Origin: Caenorhabditis elegans
Lineage: Eukaryota > Nematoda > Chromadorea > Rhabditida > Rhabditidae
NCBI RefSeq assembly: GCF_000002985.6
Contig: NC_003279.8
Coordinates: 7,192,001-7,256,000 of the forward strand
Direction of reading: 5' to 3'
Length of the DNA stretch: 64,000 bases
Shown here piece by piece: positions 26,401 to 41,120 of this stretch (its first letter is position 1; every line of letters begins with the position of its first letter). The notes under the pieces are model-generated. The model saw only the letters and a program-made list of their open reading frames with translations. It made no database searches and was not told where the DNA came from. The translations under genes and the position numbers were made by a program.

Positions 26401-26785
26401 TGATTCAATTTTTAAGGCTAATTCCCCCCCCAAAAGCAAATAACAATGAAAAAAAATGTTCAGCAGGAATTTAAATATTTATTTTGCGTGAATTTTTTTC
26501 CTAACTATAAGCTAGTTATTATGTTTAGATTATATCTTATTGATAAAACCTAAATAATAATAATAAGTCACGTTAAGATCCACGGCTGGTTTTTGTTTCG
26601 AAATTTCAATTAATTTCAATTTATATCCTCCAGTAACTAATAGGTGAGTTTCTTAAGCTCTGCGATTGCATGGCATTTCGTAAAAAAAAAACGTTTCGCA
26701 AACTGTTTCTAGACGTTCAATCTTTCCGCGTATCCTATCATTACTCGCTTAAATTGTAGTCCGCCTTTCTTGATTTTATCTTCAG
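20441..26785. promoter_or_regulatory. Long upstream region of nhr-23
   Basis: About 6.3 kb between the monooxygenase stop and the first nhr-23 exon I can place. It contains two GC-rich blocks (about 22640-23110 and 25250-25560), the second with iterated GTC/GCC triplets, plus polypyrimidine runs. Nuclear-receptor half-sites appear at 22974-22981 (GTAGGTCA), 24971-24977 (AAGGTCA) and 25535-25541 (GAGGTCA). A perfect 42-bp palindrome lies at 26174-26215. Upstream nhr-23 exons may be hidden here, because the reading frame is open from the acceptor at 26785. I cannot identify them with confidence. Confidence 0.5.
26174..26215. repeat. Perfect 42-bp palindrome
   Basis: The sequence from 26174 (CTTCTGCG) to 26215 (CGCAGAAG) equals its own reverse complement with no mismatch and no spacer; the centre is TTTATAAA. 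It can extrude a cruciform or, if transcribed, form a hairpin of up to 21 base pairs. Confidence 0.95.
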
Positions 26786-28952
<2,167 letters not shown>

Positions 28953-30066
28953 CTGAATCCATATATCATCAATAGTTTTATCCATGCTCTCCTTCCCTAT
29001 CCCCGTCCATGAATCTCGTTTCCTCCGGTTATTTGTACAATAAGAGTAGACCAAAGCGCCGTTTGAACCCAACGACACCATTTTCTTTCCTTCTGTGATT
29101 TCCTTTCCCGACATTCCCCCCAAAACCCCAGTCGTTTCCATGTTTTATCAGAAAATTAATAGAAAAATAATTGTAGTCGTCTGTTGCAGGAGAGTTCCTC
29201 ATTCTTTCTCTCCTTTTCCTGTTTTTAAAGTGATTTACTCGGATCTTCTTTACTTACTTGTTCTAATTTATTAATGACTTTTGTCACCCCCCCCCCCCCC
29301 CTCGTGTACCATGTACAATCATGTTGCGTTCCATGTTTTCTTGCATTTCATGTTCAGTAAAATTTCTGAAACCATACCAATCTCTCTCTTGTCTTATCAT
29401 TTCTCTTCAGGTATTGATGCCTCTCCCCATCCCATCCCATACTCTTTTCGTGATCAACACGGGTACAAAACCACAAATTTCCATTTATCTGGATTTCTAG
29501 GCGCACTAATTTTTATTTTATTAAATATCTCCCCATTTATTGCCTTTTAAAACTCGTATCATTCCAGTGTCTGCGCTTTAATTACGCCTTCTTACCCATT
29601 TGATCCAACCATTTTCTCGTTTATGGTGTAGTGGTCGCTTGAGTGTTTCCATTGTTTCATGTAACATCCTAAATATGTTTCATTGTCATCAATGCATTCA
29701 GCTCCATACACCGACTTTTTAATTTATTTCACTTTCCTCTCGGTTCTACCTGCCCCACAACATCTTTCTCTGTTAAATATAATCTCTTTTTTTTTGGTTT
29801 TCTCAGTGATAAAACGTCTCAATTTTATATTTTTATTTTTCTGGTTATTCTCCGTAGAATTGTTCCTAATTAATATTTACTTTTTATTCCGATTATTTTC
29901 CAAAAATAGATACAACGCGTGAGTTTTAAGACGTGAGTTCTAATTAAATTTCCAACACTACTTTATGTTTCCACGAGGCTCTCGTTATCATAAATTTGTC
30001 CACTTTAGAATAGAATATACTCATATATTTATATCATTTTTTAATTTTTTACGAAGTACTTCATCA
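28953..30066. other. Intergenic region and nhr-23 3' flank
   Basis: About 1.1 kb, pyrimidine-rich, with no supportable gene; open frames here are T/C-rich and featureless. It includes the nhr-23 3' UTR, the C15 tract at 29287-29301, and presumably the promoter of the CNNM-type gene. Confidence 0.5.
29287..29301. repeat. Homopolymer of 15 C (G15 on the minus strand)
   Basis: Fifteen consecutive C residues lie about 335 bp downstream of the nhr-23 stop codon. Long G/C monotracts form G-quadruplexes and are unstable in worms lacking the DOG-1/FANCJ helicase. Confidence 0.95.
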
Positions 30067-32135
30067 ATGATTTTCGTAAGTTGAAATTGAATTTAAGCTT
30101 TAGATTATTTCTGGATCTATCAATTATATTTAGTCAAACATAATAGTGTCAGTTTCAGGAATTCAAAGTTTTTTTTTTTCTCCCACATTTCCAAATGTGG
30201 TTTTTTTTTAAATTTATAATATTTAGCTTAATATTTCGACCATTTTATTATACTATAACGGTACCTATCCCCAAATAAATCAAATAAAATATTTCAGATT
30301 TATGTGTTTTCTTATTTGGCATGGATTAATTTACCGATAGAGACAAAGGCAAATAAATGTGGAAATGATTCTATGGAATTGTATGCAGCGGGAAGATATG
30401 ACAGGTTTCTTCTATTCAAAACCTTTTTAGCATAAATTTATTCATTTTTCAGCGAGCCTTTCAAAATGAACGAACATGATATTATCCAGCTCTACGGGGA
30501 AGATGTCCAATATGTCAAAAATGCGTTTCTATCTAGCGACTCTACATGCAACAACAATGTATATTCTCTTGAAGAACATGAATTGGATGACGACAAGAAA
30601 AATCTATCAGGAGTTCTTGTCGAATACAAAATTAAAATCAGCTTGCTGCAATCCAGTGATGGTGTGAAACATTTATTTTTTTGTACAAATCCAAAAAGTG
30701 TAGATATTGCAAGAATGTTGGAGATACCTGAAGGAAAAGGTTTGATTTTTTGGTTTATTTTTGAAAAAATTGGATTTTTAAGATAAAACTCGAGTCTACT
30801 TTATGATGCCACTGTTAGTACTTTGCCTCGGTTTATCTGCAACATTCTCTGGGCTTAATCTTGCAATAATGTCATTCAGCATCAACGATTTGAAGGTAAC
30901 TCTGAAAAGAAATATTTTTCAAATAAAATTCCATTTTTTAGCTTATTCAAGAAAGTGATTCGGATAAACTGATGAAACAACGAGCTATGGATGTAATGCG
31001 GCTTCGAAGAAACAGTAATTTTGTACTGGTGACTATAATCTTTGGGAATTGTTTCTGTAACATCTCTATCACACTTCTCATGAATTATTTCGCCGAGTTT
31101 TATGGATTCGGAGGGTTTATTTTTGTCGAATTGATATCAACCGCATTGCTCCTCATTTTCACGGAAATCCTACCGTCTCTGATTTTTACCAAGTGAGTAC
31201 CTAATTCAGTATATGCAGTTGTTAACGTAATGTTCCAGAAATGCTCTTGCCATTGCTAGCCGTCTACAATATTTTGTCATTTTCACGATGTGTATCACTT
31301 CACCTATCAGTTACCCACTGGCTATGCTCCTAAATATCATATTGGGCAAGGAGAATGGTAAGTGAAAAAGCGTCCAACTGACATAATGGAAAAGTTTACA
31401 GCTGACGACAGTGCTCCGTTGGATCTAGATGCTCTACAAATCGACGAGCTAGAAGATGAGGAAGCCGCCGATGGAAATAATTTTCATGAGGTGATTTTCG
31501 ATATATTTTTTAACTTTTCAACCTTCCTTTAAGATGATGTCAGTTGTGAAAAAAACAATTAAACTACGCGAGAAATTAGCAAGTGATGTGATGACAGAGA
31601 TTGACAAAGTAGGAATGTATAGTGAACACCAACAAGTGACGCATAGCTTCTTATTGGATGCATACGAACAAGGCCATTCACGTCTGCCAGTTTATGAAGG
31701 GGAAACCAGGAATAAGGTATTTAATAAATGGAATTTGGAAAAAAAAAATATCAATTACAGATTCGTGGAGTTTTAAATATCACGGATATGATGCTCCTGA
31801 TGGACGATGAAGGAAGAGGATCAGACACAGATTTAACACTTGGAACTATGTTATCGGTTCTCGAAAAAAGAAGAAAGGTTTGAAAGTTTTTTGATAATGA
31901 ATCTCCTAGTTTGAATTTATAGCATTGTTTTGTTCTCGACACAATGCCAGTCGAGCACTTCATGTCAGAACTTCAACAAGGATGTCCAATGGCAATTGTG
32001 GTTAGATATAAGGAAGTTGATTCGGAAGAAGATGGGACGGAAATCTATGAAGTATGTGGAATCGTTACTCTTGAGGACTGTATCGAGGAAATTCTTGGAG
32101 AAATTTTTGATGAAAAAGATGCTCGACAGGAATGA
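30067..32135 (+). CDS. CNNM/ACDP-family membrane protein (DUF21 plus CBS domains)
   Basis: Ten exons join in phase: 30067-30075 (only Met-Ile-Phe), 30298-30404, 30453-30739, 30783-30895, 30942-31192, 31239-31357, 31402-31490, 31534-31716, 31761-31877 and 31923-32135, for 495 aa. A signal-like N-terminus (MIFIYVFSYLAW) precedes an extracellular region. A DUF21 module with several hydrophobic helices follows: FMMPLLVLCLGLSATFSGLN, a segment starting FVLVTIIFG, one starting GFIFVELIS, and TMCITSPISYPLAMLLNIIL. A CBS pair then appears, with HSRLPVYEG and VCGIVTLEDCIEEILGEIF. This is the CNNM Mg2+ transporter/regulator layout, but the protein ends straight after the CBS pair and lacks the cyclic-nucleotide-binding-like tail of vertebrate CNNMs. 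The 9-nt first exon is inferred from frame and splice sites. I cannot assign which worm cnnm gene it is. Confidence 0.88.
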
Positions 32136-32833
32136 AACGTCACATTCATAATTTCTTTTTTTCCTGTATCAGTGTAGCGTTACATGTAACCGAAAAGTCT
32201 TAAAAACTTGCTTTTTATTCTTTCTGTATTTTTGAAACGTATTCCTTCGAGGGATTTCAAATATTTAATTTTCTATTATCGAAAAAATACGATCGCACAA
32301 ATTTCTCATAATTTATTTTTTTTGATCTACCTTGTTGACTAGGCTCCTCCCCTTCCTTCGACAAGACAGCCACAACGAAATAACAACATCAACAAGATTG
32401 AGGGCGGAGTCAAGTTCAACAGGTAGATCAAAAATAAATTATGAGAAATTTGTGCGATCGTATTTTTTCGATAATATCATTTTTCATAATAAATCACATT
32501 TACCTTTATTTTAATCGTCCAAAAATAGTTATTCTCGCAAATATTTATACACTGGGACACAATATCACTTTTCCCCTTTGCTCACGATTTTTCACTAATT
32601 ATAAGGTTGAAAAAATCTTAACTATGAAAAAATAGCTTAAAATATAATTTCTTCCAGTGGGAATTTCCGGTTTTTATTTCCCATGTTTCCTCGGAAACGG
32701 TGGTATCTCAAATGAGGAAATGCGCTCTATCGCACTCCCATTTAAACGACCATCTGGCTGGAGCGTTCATATTCATTGATCTATTTATTGTGTTTTGGAG
32801 ATTTTAGTTTATTATCCAGTCAACAACCAGAGA
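32136..32833. other. Intergenic region containing a MITE
   Basis: About 700 bp between the CNNM-type gene and swsn-9. It holds the 203-bp inverted-repeat element at 32274-32476. The remaining 350 bp before 32834 presumably includes the swsn-9 promoter. Confidence 0.5.
32274..32476. mobile_element. Short inverted-repeat element (MITE)
   Basis: Arms of about 55 bp are nearly perfect reverse complements: the left begins TATTATCGAAAAAATACG at 32274 and the right ends with its complement at 32476. They enclose about 90 bp of unrelated spacer. The ends read TA...TA, which would suit a TA-targeting (Tc1/mariner-type) element. No coding capacity is present. Confidence 0.8.
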
Positions 32834-35542
32834 ATGCCTGAAGGAGAATCAAGAAGATCCATGGTTGGAATCCCTCCGACAAGAAGAGCACGTAAGTTTT
32901 AAATCTTTTATGTAAAATATTTTATTCGCTGTTTAAAAAAAACGAAAAAAATACATTGTCATGTTTAAACACATATGATTTTGGAATCTCATTTATTTAG
33001 TAAGCAAAATTATTTTCAATTTCGAATATGAACATTCCCAAAATACTTATCGATTGGCGATAAATTTCGTTTCATTCTGCTGATTCAAGGGTCTGAATTT
33101 TATAGTCAGAGGTAAATAGATATCAGGCACAATAATTACATCTCGTATTTTTGAACGATGTTATATTCATTTTTCAAAAACTATTTTGAATCATTCAGGC
33201 GGTGGCAACACTCCATCCACAGCTACTCCAGTTGTTCCAAGGACTTCTGCGCGTGCTGCTAAACGAGTGAAAAAAGAGGAACCAGAAGAAGAAGAAGATT
33301 ATAAAAATAACAATAGCGATCCTGAGAAAAGCGAAGAAGATGAATCAGAAGAATCTGGAGATGAAATGACAACACCTTCTCGAAAGACTCCTGGCGGTGG
33401 AGCTGGAGGACGCAAGAAGAAACGTGCACCACTAACTGATTATCATTTAAAGAAGAAGAAAATTCTAGCAAGAAAAGCCGCCAGAGACGCGGAAAAAGAA
33501 AAAGAAGTTGAACCGGAGGTGCAAGAAGAAGTTCCGAAAGAGCCAACTCCACCACCTCCACGAAAAGCTCCATCATTCTCCTCATATCTTCCAATACAAT
33601 TGATGCAAGATCATATTCTTCGGAAACTTGTCGAGAAAGATCCAGAACAATATTTTGCATTCCCAGTAACGCCTTCGATGGCACCAGATTATCGTGATAT
33701 CATTAAAACTCCGATGGATTTACAAACAATCAGGTCAGTGTGTGCATAAAAATACATACGACCGTTTTTTAAAATTCAAATTGGTATGAATTTAAACTTG
33801 ATATTTTAAAGATACATTGTAGTATTTATTCAAATCTTAGTTGCAGCTTTTTTCAAAAACAAATTTTATATCATAAATTGACTTTTACCACGGAAAACTT
33901 ATCGCCTGATTTGACAGAACCTTAGAGGAAATTTTAATTTTCTGAAAATAATAATTTTGATATTTTTCAGAGAAAACATCGAGGACGGAAAGTATGCATC
34001 ACTTCCGGCAATGAAAGAAGATTGTGAATTAATAGTATCAAACGCATTCCAATACAATCAACCAAATACTGTATTCTATTTGGCTGCCAAGCGTCTCTCG
34101 AATCTTATTGCATATTATTTTGGGGAGCAATATCTTCGCTTTCTTTTTCATTCTTTACCAATGGCGAATAAGGTAGAATTTTACTGGAGAAAAAAACTGT
34201 CTATGATTTTTTTTTAAAATTATTTTCAGATCCCATTTGAAATTGTTGGAATTCGTCCTCTGGCTCCTGTCCCCAAAGAACGCACAATGAATAAACGAAA
34301 AGCAGTTGTCAAGGATGGTATGACTTCTGAAGATTGTCTACAAGTTGCGGATCCCAAAGTTCGCGAACGATTATCTGCGAAACTTCCTGAAGCAAATAAT
34401 CCGAAAAACAAAAAAATGGGGAAACTTGGTTTCTTGTCAGAGAAAGACGGGACTGTAGTTCTGAACGTTGTTGCTGGGGATTCGGAAGATGGGAAATTAG
34501 AAAACAATGCTCCACGCAGAGTCACCATAGGAGACATCGTTGGACCACTCGAAGAAGGAACTCCTGGAATGATACAAATGGCAGATCACCGGCTTTTCTC
34601 ACAGGCTCCCGTTAATTATTTGAACTATGGTCCATATTCTTCGTTTGCACCAATGTATGATTCTACATGGGCAACAATGACCAAAGAAGATACGGATTTA
34701 TTTTTGCGAACTTATGGAGACAAATCAAATGCAAGTGATGTAATGTCGATGCGTCGATTTGTTGGAGATTGCCCCGAGTTCTCAGAGGTAAATTTTAAAA
34801 AATTTAAAGAAGAGATAGTTAATAAGAGACTGTTTCAGATTATTGGAAGCTTATTGGATACACTTACTGACGGCGAGCACTCGAAAACAATGAAAGAACT
34901 TGAAAATGCAGGGAAAGAAGTTAAGGAGGAAGTTGATAATGATGAGTACAAGGTACGAGTACAAATACTTTATTCCTATCCTCAAATATATTTTTAAACT
35001 AACTTTTGTTTATAAATACACAGTATTTTCAGAATGAAACTGTTCTTTCCTTGATTGATGACGTCAGTTCCATCTCCAACTTGGGTATTGAAACTGGATT
35101 TTTGAATGACATTCGCCAGCAAGTTCTAGTTCCAGCTGTGGTAAGGATTTGCAAGATTTGCAAGATTTGAATGTTGAAACGTTATAATTAAAAATATGAT
35201 TTTCAGGAAAGCAACATTGAGAACAATATACCGGAATTCATGAATGAAGTGAATCATATGAATGTTCAACAACAGCTCAATCACTCTGGACAAAAAGTTA
35301 AAGATCTTGCTCATATCCAAGAACATCGTCTTGTCCAGCAACCACCTCCTATGATCATGTCCGTACAAGGCGCAGGACAAATTGAACAAAAGCTTGCTGA
35401 GAATTTGCAGCAACATTTGGCTCATCAAATGACAACACACGCTGCCCCAGAAGCCTTTGTAAACGATACAATGATTCACGATGCGATCGGTGTTGATATG
35501 GATGATGGAGATTTGTTCAGCGAGTTCTTTGTTACCCAATAA
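32834..35542 (+). CDS. swsn-9: Bromodomain protein SWSN-9 (BRD7/BRD9 orthologue, SWI/SNF subunit)
   Basis: Seven exons in phase: 32834-32891, 33199-33733, 33971-34172, 34230-34787, 34839-34952, 35033-35140 and 35207-35542, giving 636 aa. An acidic/basic low-complexity N-terminus (KKEEPEEEEDYKNN, GGRKKKRAPL) precedes a bromodomain at about residues 150-265. That domain shows PDYRDIIKTPMDLQTIR and, in the BC-loop region, the acetyl-lysine-contacting Asn in SNAFQYNQPNT. The C-terminal half matches the BRD7/BRD9-specific extension, including NYLNYGPYSSFAP. BRD7/9 define accessory SWI/SNF (PBAF/GBAF) complexes that read acetylated histones and remodel nucleosomes. The next gene starts about 380 bp downstream on the same strand, a distance compatible with an operon but not proof. 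The symbol rests on the family match and on memory that C01H6.7 is swsn-9. Confidence 0.93.
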
Positions 35543-35919
35543 TATTGAATATATCATCAATGTAACATAATTTATTAATTAACTCCTAAAATGGTCTCTA
35601 TTCTCATGTTTCCTCCCTCTGTTTTATTTGTGTCAAATTTCAATTTCTAAAGAATTTCCGACATTTTTTAATACGTCAAAGATTGCAAACAACTTCTAAC
35701 CTTCAGTTTCAAACTTTTAAATTTTCAAAATTCTGTCAATGAGTAAATAAAGTTCCCATCAAACATGTTTTCGAACCAACAAGAAGTCTAGATTATATCA
35801 AACAGGATTCCTATTCTTTGTATCTCTACGTCTACAATGTCTCTTCTTTTCTCAAGATCAGACGATACGAGGAAGACGTTGAAACGAGACTTTCCTGCGT
35901 CTCTTCTACATATTTCTCG

Positions 35920-37277
35920 ATGAAGTTTTACTTATTGATTTCCGTTGTGTAAGTTACGGAATGCATCCGTGCTGGAATTTTGAAGCTAAGTTGGTTTCAG
36001 ATCTTTCATATCATTCACTGATAGTTGCTCTCCAGATGTCAAATTTGAAAAAGATCATCATAGAAGGTTTGTATCTGTGATAGACATCAAAATTATTTTT
36101 TAGTGAGGATCGTTATTGTGGATTTTCTTCTGATTACCCAAAATAGTCCGAAATTCAGAAATCGTACAAAAATAAAAATCATGTCGGAATACATAACAAA
36201 AAATTTTTTTCGATTTTTTTTCGTAAAATTTTTTTTAACTTTGGCTATTCTTCCTGGTATTTTTGAATCTCAGACAATTTCAAATTGTTAGAGAATTGTT
36301 TTTTATCTTAGGCATTCACAATGTGTAATGATTTCATAAAGTTGTTTCAGAAAAGAATTGGAAGATAAATTCATAACCAATCTGGCAGAACTGAAAAATC
36401 ATGAAGAAGTCCTTCTAAAAGCAGTTGAAATGATGAAACATGCAAATGAAAAAAAGGATTTAGATGAAAATGAACTGGATTACAAAAAAAGAATTGCTGA
36501 AATTGAAAAAGAACTGAAAGCGACAAAAGATGATCATACTAGACTACTGTAAATATATTTTTCCAAACTTTTGAAAATTTTAAATAGCCATTAGAAAAAT
36601 CAATCTGAAAATGAGGTTACACAAGTAATGTTACCCATTATTGCAAAATTCCAAATAAGAAAAATCGGTCGTGTCGAGACCAGGTACCGTATGTTTGATG
36701 AAAATTGCAAAATCTCGTAACTGAGCAGAATGTGATCTGGATTTCTTGAAGAAAGCAATTCTTGTAATTCCCTCAATTTGAAACCGGAAGGATTTCAGTT
36801 TTTCTCTCAAATTAAAAATTTGTTTCAGAGAAAAACACGAAGACTATCTTCGAAAATTCGAAAGTCCAAGAACATGGTCAGAAACATTCAGTAAGTATAC
36901 TGGTGACGCATTTGGACGTCTTTTATTCAATGGATTATGGGGAGCTATTGTACTTTTACTTCCACTTCTTATTCGACCATTTCAACGTAGATGGCTTACA
37001 GCTCTCCGTGGTGGAGATGGACCAACTATTGAAGAGGTTACTGGTATGTGCATGGCTACTGAATCATTAAAATTCAGATTAACTTATTTTAAAAACGCTA
37101 ATTTCGAAGATCTGTAACCAAGCTTCAAATAATGCTTGTATTGAAAAAATTGAAACCTTTGATAAAATAATATTTTCAGAGAGTGATGATGATGGCATGA
37201 GAATATCAAATGAAGAAGTTCGTCAGATTCTGGATTCTGAGAAGAAACCGAAAAGGAAGGCAGTCAAAGCTGAATAA
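35920..37277 (+). CDS. Small coiled-coil, single-pass membrane protein of unknown function
   Basis: Five exons in phase: 35920-35948, 36001-36066, 36351-36548, 36829-37043 and 37180-37277, giving 201 aa. The start MKFYLLISVVSFISF looks like a signal peptide. Residues about 30-100 are strongly charged and heptad-like (for example IAEIEKELKATKDDHTRLLEK), suggesting a coiled coil. One hydrophobic segment follows near residue 140 (LWGAIVLLLPLLI). A basic flank (RPFQRRWL) and an acidic, then lysine-rich tail (EKKPKRKAVKAE) come after it. A signal peptide, lumenal coiled coil, transmembrane helix and cytosolic tail is the likely topology. I do not recognise the family. It sits about 380 bp downstream of swsn-9 on the same strand and could be its operon partner. 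Confidence 0.82.
36660..36690. repeat. Fragment of a dispersed worm repeat (GTCGAGACC type)
   Basis: GTGTCGAGACCAGGTACCGTA lies within an intron of the coiled-coil gene. Related pieces occur at 52500-52580 (GGTCTCGCCACGA ... TGCGCCTTTAA) and 63325-63375 (GCGAGACCCATCACGGTAG ... TGCGCCTTTAAAG). I recognise these as parts of a family dispersed through the C. elegans genome, from memory. Confidence 0.5.
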
Positions 37278-37576
37278 AAGTTACTGAGAAGAATTCCTAG
37301 GATTTTCAATTTTTTTAAATCTTGAACTTTCTCTTTCTACTAGTTATTTATTTTTTTGTCTCAAATTTTACTTTTCTGAACGTTTCTAAAAAATCGCACG
37401 GTTTTGTTTAAAATAATAAAAAAGATTTAATTATATATTAGAAACACTTTTAAACTGAAAATGAAAGACATCGTAAATACTAAAATTTCAAAAAATAAAT
37501 ATTTGACAGGAAATATGAAACGAGATCTAGATTATTGAGACCCGCGGATTTTTTTGATACTCATATTCTGAGCACA

Positions 37577-40500
37577 TTATTGACGTGTCGTGGACATTCC
37601 GATCGGTCCCTCGTAAAAATCGCTGAAGAATTCCTCATTGGTCAACGATTCTCCACAAGAACCAAACTCGGCAAATCGGTCAAACAGTACTTTGAGCTCC
37701 TGAAATAGTTGTTTTCGATTATTTATCTTGATTTCGTGCCAACCATTCTCCGTTTCTCGGTAAGAAGTCCCTTGGGGCAGATTTTTGTATCAATCAGTCG
37801 ATTTGCAATGTATACAATCCACATGAGATTCGTTCGCCTCGAAAATTTCTTCCAATTGCTCCTGAAATGTTTGATTTTTTTCTATTTCCTAAGGAATATA
37901 TTACTCACTTGCAATTCTTTCTCATTTCTCGATATACTTCGAATTGTGGATCATCTTGTCCCTCGAAAATTGCTGGGTCGTTTTCCAAGTCCCAATAGAC
38001 AGTTGTCGCACCTAAAATTAGAATTTTTTTTCAAAAATTGGCGATTTCTCTGAATATAGACAAACCTTTGGAAATTCGGCTCAATGTGAAATCAATAATA
38101 TTGACTTTAATTCCATGGGTACTTAATGGTACTTTCTGCCCATGAACAGTGTAATAAAGCTCTTTCACGCCATTCCGATCAATCAGTACATTACCAAGAT
38201 GTAAGTCTCTGTGTTCAAATTCGAGAGCTGCTTCTGCTGCATTCATTGAAAGAACGAGTTGGTGAATGATCGAAAAGAGTTCATTTTCACTTTCAAGGAC
38301 AAAATCTTCCAGTGCGATTCCACCATTTGCCGAAACGAAAAGAATAAAGTTTTGATCTATTGAAGAATACACATCTGGCCTTGTATTCTCGGATTCTTTC
38401 AATTTGTCGTATGAATCCCAGGCACTCAACAATCCTTTAGGATACTTCCCCATCACAACTTCGGCAGAAATCATTTCGATGAAATTTGGAGTAGAATTCC
38501 AAGCATCTTCATCTCTCAAAGCCGATAGTTCCTTCATTACGATAACTTCAGGCAGAACGACATCGGATGTTTGCATTTCCTCAGAATGATATTCACCGAA
38601 ATATTGCCGATTGCATCCATCTTTTTCAAATGGGACGATTTTGATAGCAACCGGTTTACCATCCCATATTGTTGAGAAGACTTCACCGTAGGCTCCTTCG
38701 CCGAGTTTCTTAACTCTTCGACCATCGAGAGCCGACTTCGGTAGACTATCCCACGTTTTTGATTCTTTTTGACCAACAACATGAAGGAGCTGCATCATCG
38801 GTGATGGATCGATTTCCGAAGTTAGATCTTCCAAGTAGAATGGGAGTATCGACGGATCTTCATTATGAATCGTCATACCAGTAGGAATATTTCTAGATTC
38901 TGCACGAGATTCTGAATATTGAGTTTTTCCAAACTCTTCTCCCATCGTGTCTTCTAAAAATTGTTGTAAGCTCATCTCCTCCATGGCACTATTTATGGAA
39001 TCGTGACGAGATGAAGCTGCAGACATTACTGAAAGTCGTGAGACACGAGATTCTCTGTCACGTTGCCTTTGTTGGGGTTGAAGAGTTGTTCTTTTTCTTA
39101 TTTCATTCTCTTTTTCAATTTCGAATAAAGCTTCTAGATCGTCTTGATCATCCTGCATCGTCATCACAGTGCTCATGCCTTGACACATTGTCTCCGGGCT
39201 CTTTGTTCTTTGTCGCTTTTTCGAATATTTGCTTTCTTCGAGATTTAGATCTGAGCATCGTTCATGCTCATCCTCCTCGTGCAATAGTTCCGTAACAGAC
39301 GTTTCAGCTTTTCGGTTAAAAGTGACATCTTCAACATCTTCTGAGTCTGAGACCTGCTGGGTCATGATTTTTGAATTTTGGTGACTTTCGTTCCGGGACT
39401 CGATTGGCGTGGTTTTCAGTGTAGAATGTGAGAGACGATTTTCGGAGATTGCAGTTTCTTCAAGATCTTGCTGTGGTTGTTGTATACTTCCAGCCAATGA
39501 TGATTCTACAAAGACAACGGATTAGGAATAAATATTTAATTGGTTTGTGAGAATTGTGAATACATTTTTTTGCACTGTGGAAAACTTTTTTAGGGCTTAT
39601 AAAATTCTAAATAGAGTTTTAAAATAGAAAATATTAGAAAATGAGTAATATTGAAATTACCATGAACTCTTCCACTGTATTCCTCTTCGATCGGGATATT
39701 GTTGATGGTAGTCTCTTTTTGATCAGAATTTGCAGATTTTTGTGCGATTTGTTCTTCTTTTTTCGTGATATTCTCGCAAGAATCATTGAGGGAAACATCT
39801 GAAACAATTTTTTAAAATTAATTTTCAGTGTAACTATTGACTATGACTTTTTAAAATGAAAGACATAATCTATAGCAAAGTTATATAAATGTTTAAAAAA
39901 ATACCAAATACTGGGAAGCTTTTGGGTCTTCTTCCAGCTGTCTGCTTTTCAATCGGAGTACTCGCATTCTGAGTTTTCGGCGAGAAGACAATGCTTCCGA
40001 TCGTGTCGTCTAGTTGCTTCGCCGTTTTGTTCACACGAATCGGGGTGTCTAAAAAAGGTTAATGAATTTGAAAATAATTTCCAGTTTTCAAAAGTACAGC
40101 TATAAATAGCGAGACGCTCATCCTGACACTGGACATGTTTCGCCGGCACGATCATCTTCGATCTTTGAGGTGTGCCAAATACCCTGAACAATGATGGAGC
40201 TGCCAAAGATGCTTCTGAAATAATGAAAATTGCTAAATATCAAGTTGAAAAATGTGACTAACTTTTGTTTTGTCTCATATGATCTGCTAGAATTGAACCG
40301 CAAAATGATGCATAATTTGTTGGACACTGAACTTGGTTTGCTTTGGAATTCATCTCTGGAACCTGCTTAACTGGTTTTTTTTGTCTTTGTTCCATTTTCT
40401 TCGCGAAATCTATTTTCTTTGCTGGCTCTGAAATTATAATTAATAAACCTTTTGATGTTTTCTGGACTAACTATTCATCATTGGGAAATTTCCATCGTGA

Positions 40501-41120
40501 TATTCTCGAATACCTGGCCGCCATGCTTCTTCAGGCTGCTTATCGTGAATAATATGTTTTCCATTTTCTATTTTTACTCTAATTCCATCATTATTGAAGA
40601 CTTCGAGAGAAACATCATCCAATGAATCAAATGCTTCCTTCTGAAAAAATTAGATTATTTTCAAAACTCGAACATTCAAATGTTATTTTTGCATTCACTC
40701 CACGTTTACAACGTTAAAAGGAGTAAACAAAATACTAACGATTTTCTTAATTTTTTCTTCTTCATCAGCATCTGCATCAGGCACTTTAAATTGTCCAGCA
40801 TCTTCCTCATCACTTGATATTTCGACATCACTGACATTTGGAGATGGTGGGAACACTGGTTTTGGCTTATTCTTCTTTTTGCTTCTGAAGAAATTTTAAA
40901 TTTTGTTACTTTGAAAACAATTTTTAACATACGGTTTGAACTCTGGATTATCATTAAACGACTTAAACAGCGCCGGATTTTTTGAAAACTCATATTCAGG
41001 AAAGTCGATCGGGCATTCTGTGATAATTACGCTTGACAATTGACGATTTCGTCGGGCAAAATTATTTCGAGCTTTTTTCCCGGGCGATATTGGCACTTTT
41101 ATTCGGGGTTTAGGAGGCAT
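37577..41120 (-). CDS. hasp-1: Haspin-type histone H3 kinase HASP-1
   Basis: Eleven minus-strand exons in phase: 41120-40933, 40884-40740, 40640-40472, 40427-40263, 40214-40098, 40048-39905, 39798-39661, 39505-38066, 38011-37909, 37861-37744 and 37699-37577, giving 949 aa. The donor at 37744 (ATG|GTTGGC) is atypical. The start follows TTTTTTTTGCAGA, an SL-type acceptor one base before ATG. About 600 residues are disordered and charged. The C-terminal kinase begins near 620 with KLGEGAYGEVF, the VAIK lysine, HRDLHLGN near 787 and IIDFTLSR near 827. DFT in place of DFG is the haspin hallmark. Haspin phosphorylates histone H3 Thr3, which recruits the chromosomal passenger complex and Aurora B to chromosomes in mitosis and meiosis. 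BUB-1, the other arm of that pathway, is encoded 20 kb away. Confidence 0.96.
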
